Shown here: positions 16,567 through 24,813 of the stretch, piece after piece
Layout: each line of letters starts with the position of its first letter
Position numbering within the stretch: position 1 is the first letter of the stretch
Assembly (NCBI GenBank): GCA_031552995.1
Contig: JAVBMB010000031.1
Coordinates: 1-33,931, forward strand
Source: JAVBMB01 sp031552995
GTDB lineage: Bacteria > Bacillota > Clostridia > Oscillospirales > Butyricicoccaceae
Reading direction: 5' to 3'
DNA: 33,931 bases
Position numbers and translations under genes: made by a program
Notes under the pieces: model-generated
Told to the model about the DNA's origin: nothing
Database searches by the model: none
Seen by the model: only the letters and a program-made list of their open reading frames with translations

Positions 16567-17454
16567 TTGTTCGAAAAACGCACCGACCTCGCCCTCGAAA
16601 TGAGAGAGAAAGCCCGCGGCGGCGGAAGTGAGCCGGACGGAATCAAAAGCGAGGAATATACGCGCAGCGGCGTCGACGTCACTGTAATTGATATTCTCAA
16701 CTCTTCCGGAGAAAAAAGCCTCGGCAAGCCGTGCGGCAGGTATATAACCGCCTCGCTGGGCGCCGAATGGATTAAAAACACCGAGTGGATTTCCAAAGCG
16801 GCCGATGTTCTGTGCGAGCTGCTCATCCCGCTGCTTCCGGCGGAGGGCGATATCCTTGTCGCCGGGCTTGGCAACCGGGGCATCACACCCGATAATCTCG
16901 GCCCCGCCGCGATAGATAATATCATCGTAACGCGCCATCTTATAGAAAGTATGCCCGGCGAGATGACCGGGATGCGCTCGGTATGCGCAATATCCACCGG
17001 CGTGCTCGGCCTCACCGGCATCGAGACAGCCGAAATAATCCGCGGCATAATTTTGCGCGCGCGCCCCTCCGCGGTCATCGCCATTGATGCACTGGCCGCG
17101 CAAAGCTCAAAGCGTCTGTGCCGCACATTCCAGATATCTACGACCGGCATCACCCCGGGCAGCGGCGCATACAATACAAGGCATGAACTCAATGAAAAAA
17201 CGCTAGGCGTGCCGGTTATAGCCATCGGCGTGCCGACGGTAATCGACTCGCAAACGCTCATCGCGTCCGCCGCCGAGCAGTGTGGGCTTGACGAAGGGGT
17301 AACAGCGCTCCTGCTCGGCCAGCCGGGCATGCTCGTCACGCCAAAAGACATCGACGTCCTCATCGCGCGCAGCGCAAAAGTAATAGGCTACGCCATCAAC
17401 CGTGCGCTTCAGGGAAGCATGAGCGTTGCCGAGATGGAGCAGTTTTTGGCATAA
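16567..17454 (+). CDS. gpr: Spore germination protease GPR
   Basis: GPR degrades small acid-soluble spore proteins (SASPs) during germination. The 295-residue protein has typical family blocks: LVAGLGNRGITPDNLGP, SVCAISTGVLGLTGIETAE and IAIDALAAQSSKRLCRTFQI, plus GITPGSGAYNTR. The start is a TTG 8 bases after AAGGAG. RTDLALE at residues 5-11 matches the known TDLA-type site at which GPR zymogens self-process and at which SASPs are cut, so a short N-terminal pro-peptide is likely. It lies upstream of spoIIP and diverges from rpsT. Expression in the forespore (sigma F/G) is expected from the family; no convincing sigma-G site was assigned. Confidence 0.96.
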   Translation: MFEKRTDLALEMREKARGGGSEPDGIKSEEYTRSGVDVTVIDILNSSGEKSLGKPCGRYITASLGAEWIKNTEWISKAADVLCELLIPLLPAEGDILVAGLGNRGITPDNLGPAAIDNIIVTRHLIESMPGEMTGMRSVCAISTGVLGLTGIETAEIIRGIILRARPSAVIAIDALAAQSSKRLCRTFQISTTGITPGSGAYNTRHELNEKTLGVPVIAIGVPTVIDSQTLIASAAEQCGLDEGVTALLLGQPGMLVTPKDIDVLIARSAKVIGYAINRALQGSMSVAEMEQFLA

Positions 17455-17546
17455 CTCGGCCTGTCCCCCAATAGAATATATCTATAGAGCCGGCGCGCGC
17501 TGCGCCGCACAGGGGCGTTCCCCCTTGGGTCGGGAGGGTCAATACA

Positions 17547-18746
17547 ATGCCTCAGGCAAGGCATATACAGGGCAAACACCAGCGTCGCGCGCCAAAAAGA
17601 CGCCGCGCGGGATATGGATATATACCGCTCACAGCGCTCGCGATTTTCCTTGTCATAGCCGCTCTGATTCAATCCGGCGCGGGCGGGAAAATCGAAAGCG
17701 CCATCATTGACGCCGCAAAAAGCGACAGGATATCAAAGGGGCTTTTGACGCTTGTCCTTCCGGAGGGGCAAGCTGTCGGCGACGCGCCGCGCGCCGATGA
17801 TACCGCGCCGGCTGAAGAAACATCTCAGCCTCATTCGGACGAGCCGCCTGTCACTGTGCCGGACGAAGACACGCACGATGCGCCGGCTGAGTACACAGTG
17901 TCCGGCGCGCTGGTGGCCGAGAGTGTATTCCCCGGCCAGCGCCCTGCAAACGCGCCGCCTGATGCAGGGGATATCACCGCGCTTACCATCAGCGGCTCCG
18001 AGGACGGATACGAGGGCAGCGGCACAGTCTATATGCGTAACGACACAGACTTCAAAATAGACATCCCGGCCTTGCTAAAGGCCAAAAACCCGGTCAAGCT
18101 GTCGGGCTCCGGCGTGCAGGTGCTCATCATGCATACCCACGGGACCGAGGCATATACGCCGGATGCGCAGTATACATATACCGCAACCGATACCGACCGC
18201 ACGACGGACGCCTCGCGCAACATGCTGCGCGTCGGCGACGAGATAGCAAATGTTCTTGAAAAAAACGGCATAAAGGTAATTCATTCAACGGCGCTAAACG
18301 ACTATCCGGCCTACAACGGCTCGTATAACCGCGCGCTTACCGACATAGCAAAATACGTCAAGGATAACCCGTCCATAAAGGTTGTAATCGACGTCCACCG
18401 CGACGCAATGGTGTCAAAGAACGGCACAAAATACAAAACGGTCGCAACAATTGACGGCAAACCTGCCGCTCAGCTCATGTTCGTCGCCGGCACGGACCAA
18501 GGAGGGCTGACGCACGATAATTGGCGCACAAACCTCGCATTTCAGCTTAAGCTGCACGACAGGCTCAGCACGGCGTATCCCGGTATCATGCGCCCGATAA
18601 ACATCCGCACAGGCCGGTTCAACCAGCACGTAACAACGGGCAGTATGCTGCTTGAGGTCGGCACAAGCGGCAACGGACTGGGCGAAGCGTTGTATTCGGC
18701 CCAGCTGTTTGCCCAGACGCTCTCAGATATGCTAAATGGAAAGTGA
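17547..18746 (+). CDS. spoIIP: Stage II sporulation protein P (SpoIIP)
   Basis: SpoIIP is a membrane-bound amidase/endopeptidase that, with SpoIID and SpoIIM, thins septal peptidoglycan during forespore engulfment. The 399-residue protein has a basic N-terminus, one membrane helix at about 30-52 (GYIPLTALAIFLVIAALIQSG), and a Pro/Glu-rich variable linker. The catalytic domain has VLIMHTHGTEAYTPD (zinc His and Glu), VVIDVHRDAM and LLEVGTSGN. The ATG follows a GGGAGG site. It lies 92 bases after gpr, and no gene was seen in the gap. Operon expression with gpr is plausible. Confidence 0.95.
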   Translation: MPQARHIQGKHQRRAPKRRRAGYGYIPLTALAIFLVIAALIQSGAGGKIESAIIDAAKSDRISKGLLTLVLPEGQAVGDAPRADDTAPAEETSQPHSDEPPVTVPDEDTHDAPAEYTVSGALVAESVFPGQRPANAPPDAGDITALTISGSEDGYEGSGTVYMRNDTDFKIDIPALLKAKNPVKLSGSGVQVLIMHTHGTEAYTPDAQYTYTATDTDRTTDASRNMLRVGDEIANVLEKNGIKVIHSTALNDYPAYNGSYNRALTDIAKYVKDNPSIKVVIDVHRDAMVSKNGTKYKTVATIDGKPAAQLMFVAGTDQGGLTHDNWRTNLAFQLKLHDRLSTAYPGIMRPINIRTGRFNQHVTTGSMLLEVGTSGNGLGEALYSAQLFAQTLSDMLNGK

Positions 18747-18794
18747 CACTCCGTCCACGGCTAAAGCACCGCTCCCGCCCACGGTCACAAAAAC

Positions 18795-18824
18795 AGCCCG
18801 CTGCGGATTCTTCCGCAGCGGGCT
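18795..18824. terminator. Bidirectional terminator between spoIIP and the cyclophilin gene
   Basis: A perfect 12-bp stem (AGCCCGCTGCGG with CCGCAGCGGGCT) closes a 6-base loop and is followed by TATTTTT on the plus strand and TGTTTTTGT on the minus strand. It serves both convergent genes. Confidence 0.85.
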
Positions 18825-18843
18825 TATTTTTGCCAAAAATCTC

Positions 18844-19323
18844 TTACGCCTGTCTTTCGTTGATGCGAACCTCTTTGATAACCGGCTTCTTGCCGTGCTT
18901 GCCGGCCGCCATGTCGTCAACGATGTCAAGGCCGGACGTCACAAGCCCGAACGCCGCATAGTCGCCGTCAAGATGCGGCGCGTCGTCAATCATGATGAAA
19001 AACTGGCTTCCGGCCGAGTCAGGGTCGCTTGACCTCGCCCACGACAGCACGCCGCGCGTGTGCTTCAAATCATTTTTGACGCCGTTCGAGCGGAACTCAC
19101 CCTTGATGTTCCAGCCTGGGCCGCCGGTGCCGGTTCCCTGCGGGCAGCCGCCCTGCACGACAAAACCGGGTACAATGCGGTGGAATGTAAGCCCGTCATA
19201 AAAGCCCTGCCCCACCAGCTTAACAAAGTTTTCAACCGATATCGGCGCGATGTCGTGATACAGCTCAAAGTCCATCCGGCCGCCGCCGTCCATTTCGATA
19301 TAGCCTGTGATGTTATAACTCAT
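18844..19323 (-). CDS. Cyclophilin-type peptidyl-prolyl cis-trans isomerase
   Basis: This 159-residue single-domain cyclophilin accelerates proline isomerisation during folding. It has FHRIVPGFVVQGGCPQGTGTGGPGW (catalytic Arg in FHR), SAGSQFFIMIDDAPHLDGDYAAFG and the closing VIKEVRI strand. There is no signal peptide, so a cytoplasmic location is expected. GAGGAG lies somewhat far from the ATG. It is convergent with spoIIP and monocistronic. Confidence 0.95.
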   Translation of the reverse strand: MSYNITGYIEMDGGGRMDFELYHDIAPISVENFVKLVGQGFYDGLTFHRIVPGFVVQGGCPQGTGTGGPGWNIKGEFRSNGVKNDLKHTRGVLSWARSSDPDSAGSQFFIMIDDAPHLDGDYAAFGLVTSGLDIVDDMAAGKHGKKPVIKEVRINERQA

Positions 19324-19544
19324 ACTTACTGTGTGCTCCTCTCAGATATAAACGATACTGTTGCAGGCGTGCACCGGTTTAATCCCGCGGCGCATGTCTT
19401 TGCGGCTCTCTTTCGCCGCGGCGCCGAGCCAAAGCCTTAAATATCAACCGATATTCCCGGCCATACGTCATTGCCGCAGCTAAGCGTTACCCGCAAACGC
19501 GCCCGCCGGGCATAAATCGGCATTTGCCTGTTATTATGCCACAT

Positions 19545-19574
19545 ATTGTACCGCAAGTCAGGCGTCAAAATCAA
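19545..19574 (-). promoter_or_regulatory. Candidate promoter for the cyclophilin gene
   Basis: On the minus strand TTGATT (19574-19569), an 18-base spacer and TACAAT (19550-19545) are present. Overlapping weaker -35/-10 pairs exist here, and the leader would be long (about 215 bases). The interval 19324-19598 holds no gene. Confidence 0.35.
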
Positions 19575-19598
19575 TACATTTGTGGCGGGAATGCAGCT

Positions 19599-21254
19599 TT
19601 ATTTCAGCAGGTTCAGAACGGTGCTCAGCACCAGCTCGGGCGTCACTTCAAATGCGTGCCGCTTTTCAAGCCGCTCGGTCCACTTGTGGGCGTCCTTGCC
19701 AAACGGCCCGATGTTGCACACCGGCAGCCCCAGCTTCTGCATATCGTCAAGCGGCAGCAGATATGTTGTGCCGAAGCCCGGCAGGTTGTCGCGCAGAGAG
19801 TCGAGAATCTTCGGGTCGCCGGGCGCCGAAGCAAACGACAGGTCGGATATGTACGGATAGAACTTCTTACCGACGATTTTATACCTGGTCTTGCTCTCGG
19901 CAACCGTCTTTTTCACGGCGTCAAGCAGGCGCCTGTCGCCGTCGGTCTTGCCCTCGACATAGATATGCGGATAGTACGGCGGCGCAAAGAAGACGATGAC
20001 GACAGGGTCGCGGTCACTCCACTGGTCATGCACCATCTCGACGATTTTTATTGATTTCTCACGTCCGTCGAGGCCGGGGTCGGCATTCAGCTTTTCGCAA
20101 AGCGCTGCGATCATCTTGTCCAGCTCGTCGCCCTTCTCGGCCTTTACCTTTTTATAAAGCTCCTCATACGACATAACGCGCGCCACCCACGGCAAGGTGC
20201 CCTGCGGGCGCTTCGCCATCTCGTTGAACTTCGAGTATCTGGCGCAAAGGTCATCAATAACACCCTGGAACGCCTCAGCCGCCGCGTTTTTCAGCTTTGC
20301 CATAACCTGATCCGGCGTGCTGCAATGCGTCGCGTAGTTCATATATACAACGGCAGTCTTGGCTATTTGAACCGAATATTCCTTCTTCAAATCGCGCTGG
20401 CGCAGCGTCACCGGCGGCAGTGTCACTTCGCCCTCCACAACGTCGCAGAACTCCGGGTTCAGGTTGATTCTGCCTGTTATCGCGCCGGCGATTTGGTTCG
20501 GGTCAAGGCCCTTATAGCTCTCGCCTACATGGGTCTCCTTGCCGACGACATAGAATGTCGGCAACAGCTTGCCCACCGTGCCGATATATATGTATTTGTT
20601 CTCGTCGCCGGGATATTCGCTTGTCATATAGTCGGTGTCGATAAGCGCAAGATACTCAAACCCGTGCTTCTCGCGCATCTTCACAAGCTCACTGACGACC
20701 GACAGCATCCCGCACGAGCCGCTCTCCTCGTCGCACACGGCGGCGAACATCACGTTTCCCTCAAGGTTGTCGATATCCTGCGACAGTTCGTCGAGTATCT
20801 GCATATTTATCGCGTCGCCGGTCTTCATATCAAACAGCCCGCGCCCGAACAGCCATCCGCCGGACTGCAAATCCTCCCTCGCCTCGGGCGGCAGCTGATC
20901 GGCAATCGACGAAAACTTCTCAGTCAGCTCATACGGCTTCACGGCCAGCGGCTCAAGCACGCCGTAGTCCGATATGCCGACAGTGTCGGTATGGCCCAAA
21001 AGGACTACGGTTTTATTACTGTTGCCCTTTTTGCCGCGAACAGTCGCCAGCACGCTTTTTCTGCCCAGCGGGTCGGTCACGCTGTGCACATACTTCAGGT
21101 CATCCGGGTTTTTCAAAAAATATTCCATCCCGGCCATAATTTCATACAGCTTTTCAACCATAGGGATTTCATCTTTTGTGTCCACAACGCTGATCTGTTC
21201 GGTAAGCTTAACGGCAATTTCTTCAATTCTCCTTGCTTTTTCACTGGCCATCAT
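19599..21254 (-). CDS. M20 family metallopeptidase (RocB-like)
   Basis: This 551-residue M20-family protein resembles RocB, linked in Bacillus to arginine use. Metal-site motifs are VVLLGHTDTVG, GRGLFDMKTGDA, CDEESGSCGM, the Asp of LIDTDYM, and the C-terminal GKDAHKWTERL. The protein is longer than simple M20 dipeptidases and fits the RocB subgroup. The first ATG (21260) touches the GGAGG ribosome site, so initiation at the ATG at 21254 or 21251 is more likely. It diverges from the MATE exporter. The exact substrate is unknown; hydrolysis of an amino-acid amide or peptide is inferred. Confidence 0.9.
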   Translation of the reverse strand: MMASEKARRIEEIAVKLTEQISVVDTKDEIPMVEKLYEIMAGMEYFLKNPDDLKYVHSVTDPLGRKSVLATVRGKKGNSNKTVVLLGHTDTVGISDYGVLEPLAVKPYELTEKFSSIADQLPPEAREDLQSGGWLFGRGLFDMKTGDAINMQILDELSQDIDNLEGNVMFAAVCDEESGSCGMLSVVSELVKMREKHGFEYLALIDTDYMTSEYPGDENKYIYIGTVGKLLPTFYVVGKETHVGESYKGLDPNQIAGAITGRINLNPEFCDVVEGEVTLPPVTLRQRDLKKEYSVQIAKTAVVYMNYATHCSTPDQVMAKLKNAAAEAFQGVIDDLCARYSKFNEMAKRPQGTLPWVARVMSYEELYKKVKAEKGDELDKMIAALCEKLNADPGLDGREKSIKIVEMVHDQWSDRDPVVIVFFAPPYYPHIYVEGKTDGDRRLLDAVKKTVAESKTRYKIVGKKFYPYISDLSFASAPGDPKILDSLRDNLPGFGTTYLLPLDDMQKLGLPVCNIGPFGKDAHKWTERLEKRHAFEVTPELVLSTVLNLLK

Positions 21255-21496
21255 CGTCATCCTCCAAAAAAATTATTCGGCGCGGCAGCGCGGCAGCGGG
21301 CACATACATCATGATCTGCAGCGCGGTTTGCGGCCGGCAATTTATTGCTTCAAGTCTATCATGCATTTCAACAAAAGTACAGCCGAAAACCATCATTTGT
21401 AGTGTAAAATCACCAAAAAAATGCCGCCGGCCGCCAAACCGCAAACATTGCCAAATAATTCTCTAAACGGCGGTAATTTATACGCGCTTATTACTA

Positions 21497-21525
21497 TTGC
21501 TTTAGAGCTTCATTCGGAGTAGAAT
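21497..21525 (+). promoter_or_regulatory. Candidate promoter for the MATE gene
   Basis: TTGCTT (21497-21502), a 17-base spacer and TAGAAT (21520-21525) precede the ATG by 68 bases. The 21261-21593 gap between divergent genes holds no other feature that I could support. Confidence 0.4.
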
Positions 21526-21593
21526 TATTAAGATACGAAGAATCCGGCAGCCGTGCCGCGCATATCGCCATAAGAGCGAGGGGGGGAGTTACT

Positions 21594-23072
21594 ATGGCGG
21601 ATAAAACAGCCCGCGTCCGCGGGCAAAAAGGCTCGAACCTGGACATGACGCAGGGGAGCATTATCAAAGGAATTATCGCCTTTGCGATCCCGCTTCTTAT
21701 CGGCAACCTGTTCCAGCAGCTGTACAATATGGTCGACAGTCTCGTCGTCGGCAATTTCGAGGGATATACGGCTCTGTCGGCTGTCGGCACAGCCGGCATA
21801 CCCATGCAGATACTTATGGCGCTCTTTCTCGGCATCGGAACAGGCGCGACAATACTCGTCTCGCAGTTCAGCGGCGCAAACGACAGCGACAGCATACGCG
21901 CCACTATCCGCACAGGCAACACATTCCTGATGGTGGCGTCGGTGCCAATTACGATAATAGGGCTCATAATTTCGCCAATCACACTGCGCTTCATGAATGT
22001 TCCGTCCGACGTGTTCGGGCAGGCCAACGTTTATCTGCGCATCATATTCCTCGCCACGCTGCCCAGCCTTGGATACAACATGAACGCCGGCATCCTGCGC
22101 GGGATGGGCGACAGCCGGTCGCCGCTCAAGTTTCTTGCCGTCGCCTGTGTCGTCAATATAATACTGGACCTTGTTTTTGTCGCCGTTTTCCGCCTTGGCG
22201 TCATGGGTGTCGCCATCGCCACAGCCATTTCGCAGACAGTCGCGTGGGTCTACAGTGTTGTCCATATCAAAAAACATTACCCGCAGCTTGATTTTCAGCT
22301 GTTCAGGCTGTCTGTCGACCGTCCGCTGCTCAAGCACATGGTGCGCCTTGGGCTGCCGCTGGGCTTCAACAACGCCATATTCGCGCTCGGCTTCCTGTTT
22401 CTCAACTCGCTTGTCAACAGCCAGGGCTCTATATTCATGGCGGGCGCCACAGCGTCCAGCAGGGTAGACAATCTAATATTCCTGCCGATAACAAGCTTTG
22501 CCGCCGCGGCGACGACATTCGCCGGACAAAATGTCGGCGCTTTGAAGCACGAAAGGCTCAAGCAGGGCTTCAAGCAGATAATTCTTGTCACTATCATCAC
22601 GAATGTCATATTCTCCGGCATAATCCTTCTGCTTGGCAAATACGCACTCATGATGTTCAATCAGGAGCCGGAGGTCATAGAAGTCGGCCTGCGGTGCATT
22701 TGGTGGGTCGCCCCGTTCTACTGGATATTTACCATATTCACCATATGCAACAACTATATGAACGGCGCGGGCGAGGTGCGGATGCCCACCATCTCCAGCC
22801 TGCTGATGTTCTGGTGTGTCCGCCTGCCGCTGGCGCATCTGCTGTTCTATCTTTTCGGGCGGGATTACATCTACGCCGCATATCCGATAAGCTGGACGGT
22901 CGGCGCGTTGATTTCGGGCTCATACTTCCTCAGCGGCCGATGGAAGCGCCATTACCTCAGCCGCGCCGGGCTGTCCGCCGCCGATGTACGCGAGGCGGAA
23001 AATGCCGCACTGCCCGTGGAGGTTGAAACGCACACCGCCGAAGCCTCCGACGCAGCGCCGGGAGGAGAATAG
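21594..23072 (+). CDS. MATE family efflux transporter
   Basis: This 492-residue polytopic membrane protein exports drugs or metabolites using a Na+ or H+ gradient. It has the MATE opening (IIAFAIPLLIGNLFQQLYNMVDSLVVG), about 12 hydrophobic segments, GILRGMGDSRSPLK in the first half, and FAGQNVGALKHERL and NNYMNGAGEVRMPT in the second half, reflecting the internal duplication. The ATG follows a GGGGGGGAG site. The C-terminal tail is acidic and not conserved. The substrate cannot be predicted. Confidence 0.94.
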   Translation: MADKTARVRGQKGSNLDMTQGSIIKGIIAFAIPLLIGNLFQQLYNMVDSLVVGNFEGYTALSAVGTAGIPMQILMALFLGIGTGATILVSQFSGANDSDSIRATIRTGNTFLMVASVPITIIGLIISPITLRFMNVPSDVFGQANVYLRIIFLATLPSLGYNMNAGILRGMGDSRSPLKFLAVACVVNIILDLVFVAVFRLGVMGVAIATAISQTVAWVYSVVHIKKHYPQLDFQLFRLSVDRPLLKHMVRLGLPLGFNNAIFALGFLFLNSLVNSQGSIFMAGATASSRVDNLIFLPITSFAAAATTFAGQNVGALKHERLKQGFKQIILVTIITNVIFSGIILLLGKYALMMFNQEPEVIEVGLRCIWWVAPFYWIFTIFTICNNYMNGAGEVRMPTISSLLMFWCVRLPLAHLLFYLFGRDYIYAAYPISWTVGALISGSYFLSGRWKRHYLSRAGLSAADVREAENAALPVEVETHTAEASDAAPGGE

Positions 23073-23135
23073 CGCGCCCGCGGCGTAAGAACCCGGCAAA
23101 ACAAAGGCTTTGCACTAATAGGGAAGTATATATGA

Positions 23136-23158
23136 CGGAGCCGCCATTGGCGGCTCCG
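23136..23158. repeat. Palindromic repeat copy 1
   Basis: The arms CGGAGCCGCC and GGCGGCTCCG pair perfectly around ATT. An identical 23-base copy lies at 23344-23366. It is 64 bases past the MATE stop. Confidence 0.7.
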
Positions 23159-23174
23159 CGGCGCTTGTCGAAAT

Positions 23175-23192
23175 AGCAGAGCGTGCTCTGCT
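23175..23192 (+). terminator. Terminator of the MATE gene
   Basis: AGCAGAGC and GCTCTGCT pair around GT and are followed by TTTTC, an intrinsic terminator shape 103 bases beyond the MATE stop. Confidence 0.6.
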
Positions 23193-23280
23193 TTTTCATG
23201 AGCCAATCAGATTTTCCGCGGACATGTGCCGGGGGAAGTCACCTTAACTCACGCATTTTTACGCATAAAGCGGGCGAAAT

Positions 23281-23330
23281 CCGGCCCGCAGGCCGGAGGC
23301 GGCTAAATGACGAAAACCCCGCAGGGTTTT
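23281..23330. other. Two more hairpins in the repeat cluster
   Basis: CCGGCC-CGCA-GGCCGG (23281-23296) and AAAACCC-CGCA-GGGTTTT (23313-23330) each form a perfect stem with the same CGCA loop. With their neighbours they make five hairpins within about 230 bases. Confidence 0.55.
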
Positions 23331-23343
23331 CAGGCAACCTAAA

Positions 23344-23366
23344 CGGAGCCGCCATTGGCGGCTCCG
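23344..23366. repeat. Palindromic repeat copy 2
   Basis: This is an exact second copy of the 23-base palindrome at 23136-23158. It lies immediately after the stop of the unidentified fragment on the minus strand and could act as its terminator. Confidence 0.7.
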
Positions 23367-23373
23367 TTGCACT

Positions 23374-23637
23374 TTATGAAAAAGCTCTGTTACGGGATGC
23401 ACCGAGCTGTGTGCCCAAACACATCAGGCCGCCCGGCTTGCCGGTGCCGACGCTGAGTATCCGGCTGAACATTGCGCTCTCCGCGTCCCAGTCGGATATT
23501 TTGTCAGCATCGGCACTGGTAAGCTGAACCGTCAATGCACCGGTGGATTCTTCGCCCCTCCGCCTGGCGCAGTTGAAGAAAACAGCCGCCGGCTGCTGCT
23601 GTCTGTCATTGTTGCTGACAATAAGCTGATTGTATAA
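23374..23637 (-). pseudogene. Open fragment of an unidentified gene
   Basis: A minus-strand frame stays open for 87 codons between stops, but has no good start: the only ATG is internal. The translation looks like protein rather than random sequence, for example TGALTVQLTSADADKISDW and RILSVGTGKPGGLMCLGTQ. I do not recognise a family. The missing 5' end and the decayed neighbours suggest the 3' remnant of a gene. Confidence 0.3.
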
Positions 23638-23737
23638 TCACAGCCCGCTTTGACCAGGCAAGCGTCATCGGCGAAAGCGTCATATACATCTGCAGCGGGG
23701 AGTTGATTCTTTTTTGCCTATATGGATATTGGAAACG

Positions 23738-24091
23738 TCACTTCACGGCGTCCATGACGAACATCGAAGCGTCCTGACGCATGAAGATACTTTTGCCGCG
23801 GTGGAACGTCGCCGACTCAACCTCACCGAAGCCGAGCCTTTTCAGAAGTTCGGCAAGCTCCGACTGAACGAAGCCGTTATGAACTTCGTCGGATACAATC
23901 GCATCATTCTTGTCAAAGCCGGCAATCAGCAGATGTCCGCCCGGATTCAGCATGGCGTGCAGGCGGATAAGGAGTGGCTCGATTTCACGAATGTGCAGCA
24001 GCACCTGAGCCATGAAAATGCAGTCCGCTTTCATGTCGACAAGCGACTGCTTCATTTTAAATAAGTGTATGAAGCCTATCCTGACGGCTTC
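23738..24091 (-). pseudogene. 3' remnant of a SAM-dependent methyltransferase gene
   Basis: The frame 24091-23738 encodes 117 residues that match the second half of a class I methyltransferase: a strand 4 region (ADCIFMAQVLLHI), helix and LIRLHAMLNPGGHLLIAGFD (the post-motif loop typical of the fold), then a lid and C-terminal strands ending in a normal stop. The SAM-binding motif I (GxGxG) and the first half are missing; the frame is closed by a stop just upstream of 24091, where a hairpin lies at 24106-24132. An internal ATG at 24055 has no ribosome site. It is therefore a truncated, probably non-functional gene. Confidence 0.65.
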
Positions 24092-24105
24092 TCAGATAGC
24101 AATGA

Positions 24106-24132
24106 GCCCGCACAGCCGTCGGCTATGCGGGC
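24106..24132. other. Hairpin between two gene remnants
   Basis: GCCCGCA-C-AGCC pairs with GGCT-A-TGCGGGC around a 3-base loop with one internal mismatch. It sits between the AdhE and methyltransferase remnants and may be an old terminator. Confidence 0.45.
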
Positions 24133-24137
24133 ATCTC

Positions 24138-24560
24138 TTATGCATATACAATCTCCGCTGCGCATGCTTTGACGTTGTTCATCGCGACACCCATGCCATC
24201 TGACCTGCAGATTTTAGCTCCTCGGTTACACCGTGTGCCGCCGGCAAGCGTGATGATGACGTCCGGATTGAAACGGCTCATAGCCTGAACGCTTTTCATG
24301 TTACACTCCGCACCGGGGTCGGGCTCGACCCCGGTGTAACCTTAGCAGTAGCGGTAAGAAGTGCGTTTGCGCAGGCGATACAGGATTTTTTCGACGTTGC
24401 CGAGCTTTACCATGATGGGTCGGTGGTAATTAAGGCGCGGAAGATGTCCTGCATATTTTCAGGTACCGGATGGAGCGGTTTTCATAGTAAGTCTTGGGCG
24501 TCACTTCGAACAACGGCATATTGATTCTTCTTTGCAACCGTTTCAAACGCCGTATTCTGC
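24138..24560 (-). pseudogene. adhE: Frameshifted remnant of the AdhE alcohol-dehydrogenase domain
   Basis: Pieced together over three frames, the minus strand reads TVAKKN, NMPLFEVTPKTYYENRSIRY, NMQDIFRALITTDPS, MVKLGNVEKILYRLRKR, GVEPDPG and MSRFNPDVIITLAGGT. This matches, in order, the junction and start of the iron-dependent alcohol-dehydrogenase domain of bifunctional AdhE (acetyl-CoA to acetaldehyde to ethanol). Single-base losses explain the breaks near 24465 (run of A) and 24413, and a TAA interrupts at 24342-24344. Neither the aldehyde-dehydrogenase half nor the rest of the domain is present. The remnant begins directly after the last hydrogenase gene. The residues from 24190 to 24138 no longer look like AdhE. 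Confidence 0.6.
24311..24336. other. Strong hairpin within the AdhE remnant
   Basis: CACCGGGGTCG and CGACCCCGGTG pair perfectly (11 bp) around GGCT, and the flanks GTTACA/TGTAAC add further symmetry. There is no T-run. It could stop readthrough of the hydrogenase operon, which has no other clear terminator. Confidence 0.4.
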
Positions 24561-24567
24561 CATCCTT

Positions 24568-24813
24568 TTATTTCAGCTGCGGTAAAACAGACGATTCAAA
24601 AAAGCTCTTTGCCGTTTCGGGGGACACGTTGTACACTTTATCGCAAAACGCGACCGATACGCCTGTCTGGCACCTCTTCATACAAAACTGCGCCTTTATT
24701 TCCACTTTATCGTGCAGGTTTAATGCCTCAATCAACTGCTGGAATGCTTGTATGACGTTGTAGGAGCCTTTCAAATGGCAGCTGCTGCCGATGCATACGT
24801 TAAGGTCAATCAT
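24568..24813 (-). CDS. Small thioredoxin-like [2Fe-2S] ferredoxin
   Basis: This 81-residue protein has the thioredoxin-like [2Fe-2S] ferredoxin pattern: CIGSSC near the N-terminus (Cys about 7 and 12) and CMKRC about 40 residues later, then SVAFCDKVYNVSPE. Such domains are found as free proteins and in NuoE/HydC and at the end of larger hydrogenase subunits. The ATG at 24813 follows a perfect AAGGAGGTG and overlaps the hydA stop by 8 bases, so it is coupled to hydA; an in-frame upstream start at 24846 lies inside hydA and has no such site. It probably passes electrons to or from the hydrogenase complex. Confidence 0.85.
   Translation of the reverse strand: MIDLNVCIGSSCHLKGSYNVIQAFQQLIEALNLHDKVEIKAQFCMKRCQTGVSVAFCDKVYNVSPETAKSFFESSVLPQLK

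Noticed and set aside
23183..23527. 114-codon plus-strand frame after the MATE gene
   Set aside because: It starts inside the terminator and runs through the repeated palindromes; the minus strand gives a more protein-like fragment over part of it.
24138..24299. A separate 53-codon gene beginning with MKSVQAMSRFNPDVII
   Set aside because: It is in frame with the preceding AdhE-like segment beyond the stop at 24342-24344 and lacks a ribosome site, so it is better explained as part of the AdhE remnant.
24311..24336. tRNA-arm-like or riboswitch-like hairpin
   Set aside because: No cloverleaf or acceptor stem could be built around it, and it lies in sequence that reads as AdhE in order. It is kept only as a hairpin.
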